9,672 bases of DNA. Source: JBLHLB01 sp047618505. GTDB lineage: Bacteria; Planctomycetota; UBA1135; GCA-002686595. Shown here one piece after another: positions 6,812-9,672 of the stretch (position 1 is the stretch's first letter; every line of letters starts with the position of its first letter). A model generated the notes under the pieces. The model was not told the DNA's origin. It did no database searches and was given only the letters and a program-made list of their open reading frames with translations. A program made the translations under genes and the position numbers. The DNA lies in contig JBLHLB010000139.1 of assembly GCA_047618505.1 (NCBI GenBank), positions 1 through 9,672 of the forward strand, read 5' to 3'.

Positions 6812-7570
6812 TCAGGAGCTGCGCCCGTCGAGGGTGCCGCACCAGCCGCGCGCTGCCGCCGCAATGGACTGGAGAACATCGCCCCTCGACAGTCCGCTGC
6901 GTTTCAGCGGTTCATAGCTGTGGTCCACCCCCGGAATCCGCATGTGGCTGAAGCAAGCCCCTAGTTTGGCGGTCACAGCTGCGTCGACCTCCGGCCTGCA
7001 GAGGGCATCGCGCGTGCCGGAAATCCAGAGGGTTGATGTGCCCTTCGCATTCAAGTCCAGCAGCACTTCGTCCCGGAGTCGATCCGGCTTCCCTTGGGGA
7101 TGCAGCGGATAGGCACACAGCAGGACACCGGCGACTCCGTCATTGTCAACGCTGCCCAGGTGGGCAGCGGCGCGGCTCCCCATGGAATGTCCGGCGAGGA
7201 TCAGATGCCTGGGCCGAAGTCGCTCCCGAACTGCCTGGGCCACATCGCGGAAGCAGGCCACAAGCTTCGGCATACGATCCGGCGGCCGCCGGCGGGGTGC
7301 CCCGTCGGTATCCGGTCGGCGGTAGGGGAAGTCGAAGCGCACCACCCCGAAGCCCTCGGCCAGGAAGGCATGGGCCAGGGATTCCATCAATGGGTGCTCG
7401 GCGGACGTACCCGCGCCGTGGCCCAGGACGATCACGTCCCTGTCCAGCAGGGGTCCAGCGGCGGGAGAATCCACGAGCGCAAGCGTCGATTGCCCCCCGG
7501 CTGCCTCGCACAGGTCGACTTGCCAGCGACTCGCCGGCTCCAGGTCTTTGGTTTCCTTGGCCTCTTCCAT
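6812..7570 (-). CDS. KANL3/TEX30-like alpha/beta hydrolase
   Basis: The 252-residue protein has the order of motifs of the small alpha/beta hydrolases related to KANL3/TEX30, often annotated as dienelactone-hydrolase-like. They are LGHGAGTSAEHPLM (49-62) with the oxyanion-loop HGAG, VVRFDFPYRRPDTDG (76-90), RRRPPD (93-98), the nucleophile elbow AGHSMGSRAAAH (126-137), CAYPLHPQGKPDRLR (152-166), SGTRD (184-188) and DHSYE (216-220). The catalytic triad is therefore likely Ser129, Asp188 and His217, all present. It has no signal peptide and should be cytoplasmic. The substrate is not known for bacterial members; an esterase-type activity is the safe reading. The ATG at 7570 lies 56 bases from the divergent methyltransferase start, and no clear ribosome site precedes it. 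The gene reads towards the giant repeat protein but is 290 bases away, so a functional link is not implied. Confidence 0.85.
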   Translation of the reverse strand: MEEAKETKDLEPASRWQVDLCEAAGGQSTLALVDSPAAGPLLDRDVIVLGHGAGTSAEHPLMESLAHAFLAEGFGVVRFDFPYRRPDTDGAPRRRPPDRMPKLVACFRDVAQAVRERLRPRHLILAGHSMGSRAAAHLGSVDNDGVAGVLLCAYPLHPQGKPDRLRDEVLLDLNAKGTSTLWISGTRDALCRPEVDAAVTAKLGACFSHMRIPGVDHSYEPLKRSGLSRGDVLQSIAAAARGWCGTLDGRSS

Positions 7571-7626
7571 GGACTGGCGTCCAATGGTCGGACGCGATCA
7601 CCGAGCATATCCGCTACCCTCTGCCC
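7571..7626. promoter_or_regulatory. Divergent promoter region with inverted repeat
   Basis: These 56 bases must serve transcription of both the hydrolase (-) and the methyltransferase (+), unless promoters lie inside the genes. They carry a perfect inverted repeat GCGTCC (7577-7582) / GGACGC (7590-7595) with a seven-base spacer, the right size for a dimeric repressor site or a short hairpin. No Shine-Dalgarno is visible on either side and no convincing -35/-10 hexamers are seen. The regulatory role is inferred only from position and symmetry. Confidence 0.4.
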
Positions 7627-8781
7627 ATGGCTGCCAACGATGTGATCTTCGCCACCTGTGCCCCGGGCCTCGAGCCCGTGCTCCACGCCGAAATTAAAGC
7701 CCTGCGACTGCCCTTGGTGGAGCGGCAGGTGGGCGGTGTGCGCTTCGAGGGCAAGCTCGCAGACATCTGGCGCTGCAATCTCGAGCTGCGCACCGCGATT
7801 CGGGTCCTTCGGCGCCTAACGCGTTTCTCTTGTCGCGATGCGGACACGCTCTATGAGACGGTCCACGACCTGCCGTGGGAACGCTGGCTAAAGCCTGGCG
7901 GGACCCTCGTCGTGGATGCGCAGACACGGGATTCAGAGCTGAATCACTCTCTCTTCCTGGAGCAGCGCACGAAGGATGCGATCGTTGATCGCGTCCAGGC
8001 CCTGCGGGGTGATCGGCCTGCGGTTGACCTGCAGGACGCTGACCTGCACGTGCATGTTCACGTTTGGAATGACCGTGCGACGATCTCTCTGGATTCCTCG
8101 GGACCGTCCCTGCACAAGCGCGGTTGGCGTGTGCACCAGGGGCTCGCTCCCCTTTCGGAAACCACGGCGTCCGGGATGATCGCGCTGTCCGATTGGAACG
8201 GACGCGCTCCCGTGGTGGACCCCTTTTGTGGTTCGGGGACGCTCCTCGTGGAAGCAGCGCACCGAGCCATGAATCGCGCGCCGGGGATCGAACGCTCCTT
8301 CGCTTTTGAGCGTTGGCCGGAGCACGACGAGGCAGCCTGGGAGAAGCTGCGCAGTGAAGCTCGGCTGCGTGTTAGCGTGCCGCGCAAGCTGCGGCTCGTG
8401 GGCACGGACATTGACCCCGAGCGCGTGCAGCAGGCGCGGGAAAATCTAGAGGCCGCCGGAGCGGGGGACCTGGCTAGCATCGAGTGCTGTGACGCCCGCG
8501 AAATCGAGTTGCGCCCGGGCTGGAACGCCTCCATCCTCTCGAACCTGCCCTACGGAGTTCGAGTGGGGGGCAAGGAGGGTGACTTGGGGGAGCTGATTGA
8601 CGTCTTCCGTGGTTTTGGAGCACATCTGCGGGAGAACTGCGCGGGCTACGAAGTCACGCTGCTCTCGGGAGACAAGGTCCTGACACGCGCATTGGCCCTA
8701 AAACCCTTCCGGCGTTTCGCCCTGCAGAATGGTGCTCTGCCCGTGGAACTCCTTCGGATCGAAATCGGGGAGAAGGGCTAG
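7627..8781 (+). CDS. THUMP-domain class I SAM-dependent RNA (guanine-N2) methyltransferase
   Basis: The 384-residue protein fits the COG0116 family of RNA methylases (RlmL N-terminal half, Trm14/THUMPD relatives), which make N2-methylguanosine in rRNA or tRNA. Residues 1-155 are the ferredoxin-like plus THUMP RNA-binding part, opening with FATCAPGLEPVLHAEI (8-23). The Rossmann methylase follows: the linker SLHKRGWR (161-168) and PLSETTASGMI (175-185), the SAM-binding motif I DPFCGSGTLLVEA (198-210), the acidic motif GTDIDPERV (259-267) and the catalytic motif SNLPYG (305-310). The last is NLPY where most bacterial relatives have NPPY. It lacks the second methylase domain of RlmKL. I chose the ATG at 7627 because the family's N-terminus starts here. 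The open frame continues upstream to 7033, but that part is Arg/Pro-rich and antisense to the hydrolase. It sits directly upstream of the sulfotransferase-like gene, three bases apart. Confidence 0.9.
   Translation: MAANDVIFATCAPGLEPVLHAEIKALRLPLVERQVGGVRFEGKLADIWRCNLELRTAIRVLRRLTRFSCRDADTLYETVHDLPWERWLKPGGTLVVDAQTRDSELNHSLFLEQRTKDAIVDRVQALRGDRPAVDLQDADLHVHVHVWNDRATISLDSSGPSLHKRGWRVHQGLAPLSETTASGMIALSDWNGRAPVVDPFCGSGTLLVEAAHRAMNRAPGIERSFAFERWPEHDEAAWEKLRSEARLRVSVPRKLRLVGTDIDPERVQQARENLEAAGAGDLASIECCDAREIELRPGWNASILSNLPYGVRVGGKEGDLGELIDVFRGFGAHLRENCAGYEVTLLSGDKVLTRALALKPFRRFALQNGALPVELLRIEIGEKG
8767..8777 (+). promoter_or_regulatory. Ribosome binding site of the arylsulfotransferase-like gene
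   Basis: The purine-rich GGGGAGAAGGG at the very end of the methyltransferase gene ends seven bases before the GTG at 8785. It is the strongest Shine-Dalgarno in the window and decides the GTG start. Its position inside the upstream coding sequence suggests translational coupling. Confidence 0.65.
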
Positions 8782-8784
8782 TTC

Positions 8785-9672
8785 GTGAGGTGCCCCCGCC
8801 CCGCCTCGCTAGTTGAGAGGTGTTGGGTTCTGCTGCCCATTCTCCTGGGCCTCCCAGGTTGCGGTGATATTGACGAAGCGGCGGGAGAGAGAACGTCCGA
8901 TGAGGCGGGAACGCGTGACTTGGCTGATCTCACGGCTATTGGTTACGGCGCCTTTGATGCACAGGCAGAGGGCGAAGGGGGAGCACGGATCTTCGACGAT
9001 CAAGAGGTCGCCGCGGGTTGGAATCTCTTCGCCGATGAGGAGTCTGCCCTCCTTCTCGTGGATCGCCATGGAGTGGAGCGTCGACGTATTGAAGTGCCAG
9101 GGCGAACAAAGGTGGAGCATGGCGAACCGGTTGCCGCGGGCTACCTCACGATCTCCGTGGATGAGGGCTGGGACTTGATCGATGAGGAGGGCGAACACAC
9201 TTGGGCCCTGGTTGGGAATGCACACCACGACGTTGCCGAGCGTCCCGCTGGCGGCTACTACGCCCTGGCTTGGGAGGAGCGCGAATACCTCGGTCGGCGT
9301 GTGCGTTTTGATCACTTGATGGTTCTTGCGACCGATGGAACAGAGGTGCGGGAGCTATGGAGTTCCTTCGATGCCAGGCAGGATCTACGCGAGCATCACC
9401 CGGCCCTGGCCCTTGATACGCCTGTGCCGGAATCCAGTGCTGTGGCAGCGTCCACGGTCGTCTACGACTACCACCACATCAACACGGTACAGGTGCTTGG
9501 CGACGCGGCGGAGCGCATGGGGGATGCGCGCTTTCGGGCGGGGTTCCTGCTCCTTTGCGCACGCAACGCTAGCCTGGTCTTCGTCCTGAATCCGGAGTCG
9601 GGTGCGATTACCTGGAGTTTCGGACCACGGCAGCTCGACTATCCCCACACACCATCTCTGACGCCCAGTGGG
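8785..9672 (+). CDS. Arylsulfotransferase-like (ASST family) lipoprotein, 3' end cut off by the window
   Basis: An open frame of 296 codons with no stop runs from a GTG at 8785 to the window end. It begins MRCPRPASLVER, then a hydrophobic stretch and the lipobox LPGC with the acylated cysteine at residue 26, so the product should be exported and lipid-anchored. The proline at -2 makes the lipobox slightly unusual. Residues 45-225 read as beta-rich repeats of a propeller. From 225 the sequence matches the arylsulfotransferase family: YDYHHINTVQVL (227-238), FLLLCARNASLVFVLNPESG (254-273), AITWSFG (274-280) and PHTPSLTPSG (287-296). Known ASSTs are periplasmic six-bladed propellers that move sulfate between phenols through a histidine intermediate, but many homologues have no tested activity. 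His230, His231 and His288 are candidate active-site residues. The remaining blades lie beyond the window. It follows the methyltransferase stop by three bases. Confidence 0.8.
   Translation, partial: MRCPRPASLVERCWVLLPILLGLPGCGDIDEAAGERTSDEAGTRDLADLTAIGYGAFDAQAEGEGGARIFDDQEVAAGWNLFADEESALLLVDRHGVERRRIEVPGRTKVEHGEPVAAGYLTISVDEGWDLIDEEGEHTWALVGNAHHDVAERPAGGYYALAWEEREYLGRRVRFDHLMVLATDGTEVRELWSSFDARQDLREHHPALALDTPVPESSAVAASTVVYDYHHINTVQVLGDAAERMGDARFRAGFLLLCARNASLVFVLNPESGAITWSFGPRQLDYPHTPSLTPSG

Noticed and set aside
7033..7626. 198-residue N-terminal extension of the methyltransferase frame
   Set aside because: It is Arg/Pro/Gly-rich, lies antisense to the well-supported hydrolase and precedes the natural THUMP-family N-terminus at 7627.
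8809..9315. 168-codon open frame on the minus strand opposite the sulfotransferase-like gene
   Set aside because: No domain, no ribosome site, and the opposite strand carries a lipoprotein signal and family motifs in an unbroken frame.
1..9672. Search for tRNA, rRNA, CRISPR, transposon ends, toxin-antitoxin or defence genes
   Set aside because: No cloverleaf-like segment, spaced repeat array, terminal inverted repeat with a transposase, or defence-type motif was seen on either strand.

Overview
The window is a 9.7-kb stretch of GC-rich bacterial DNA with seven protein genes, one upstream gene stub and no recognisable RNA gene, insertion sequence, phage gene or CRISPR array. Two lipoprotein signal peptides, an envelope protein built from carboxypeptidase-regulatory-like domains and an ABC-3 metal permease point to a diderm bacterium. 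Large proteins made of many such domains, together with an arylsulfotransferase-like lipoprotein and few clear Shine-Dalgarno sites, would suit Planctomycetota or a similar lineage. That placement is an inference with low confidence, because no marker gene is present.

Layout. Positions 1-1520 (+): the last 12 codons of an upstream gene, then a zinc/manganese-type ABC permease with a HEAT-like C-terminal extension. Positions 1521-1636 form a short convergent gap. Positions 7570-1637 (-) hold four genes in one direction. In transcription order they are a KANL3/TEX30-like alpha/beta hydrolase, a 1171-residue membrane-anchored protein with about eleven tandem beta-sandwich domains, a DUF3313-type lipoprotein and an FMN-binding split-barrel protein of the pyridoxamine-phosphate-oxidase superfamily. 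Positions 7627-9672 (+) diverge from the hydrolase. They hold a THUMP-domain RNA methyltransferase and, three bases after its stop, a GTG-started arylsulfotransferase-like lipoprotein that runs off the window end.

How the genes relate. The envelope theme is strong: the permease, giant repeat protein, DUF3313 lipoprotein and sulfotransferase-like lipoprotein all act at or outside the inner membrane. The giant gene and the DUF3313 lipoprotein are 67 bases apart and may be co-transcribed. The 290-base gap before the giant gene suggests it has its own promoter. The hydrolase and the methyltransferase diverge from a 56-base region carrying a perfect inverted repeat.

I see no obviously new multi-gene system. 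The points most worth a second look are the permease-HEAT fusion, the architecture of the giant repeat protein with its recurring Met/Gly-rich inserts, the NLPY catalytic motif of the methyltransferase, and the coupled methyltransferase/sulfotransferase-like gene pair.
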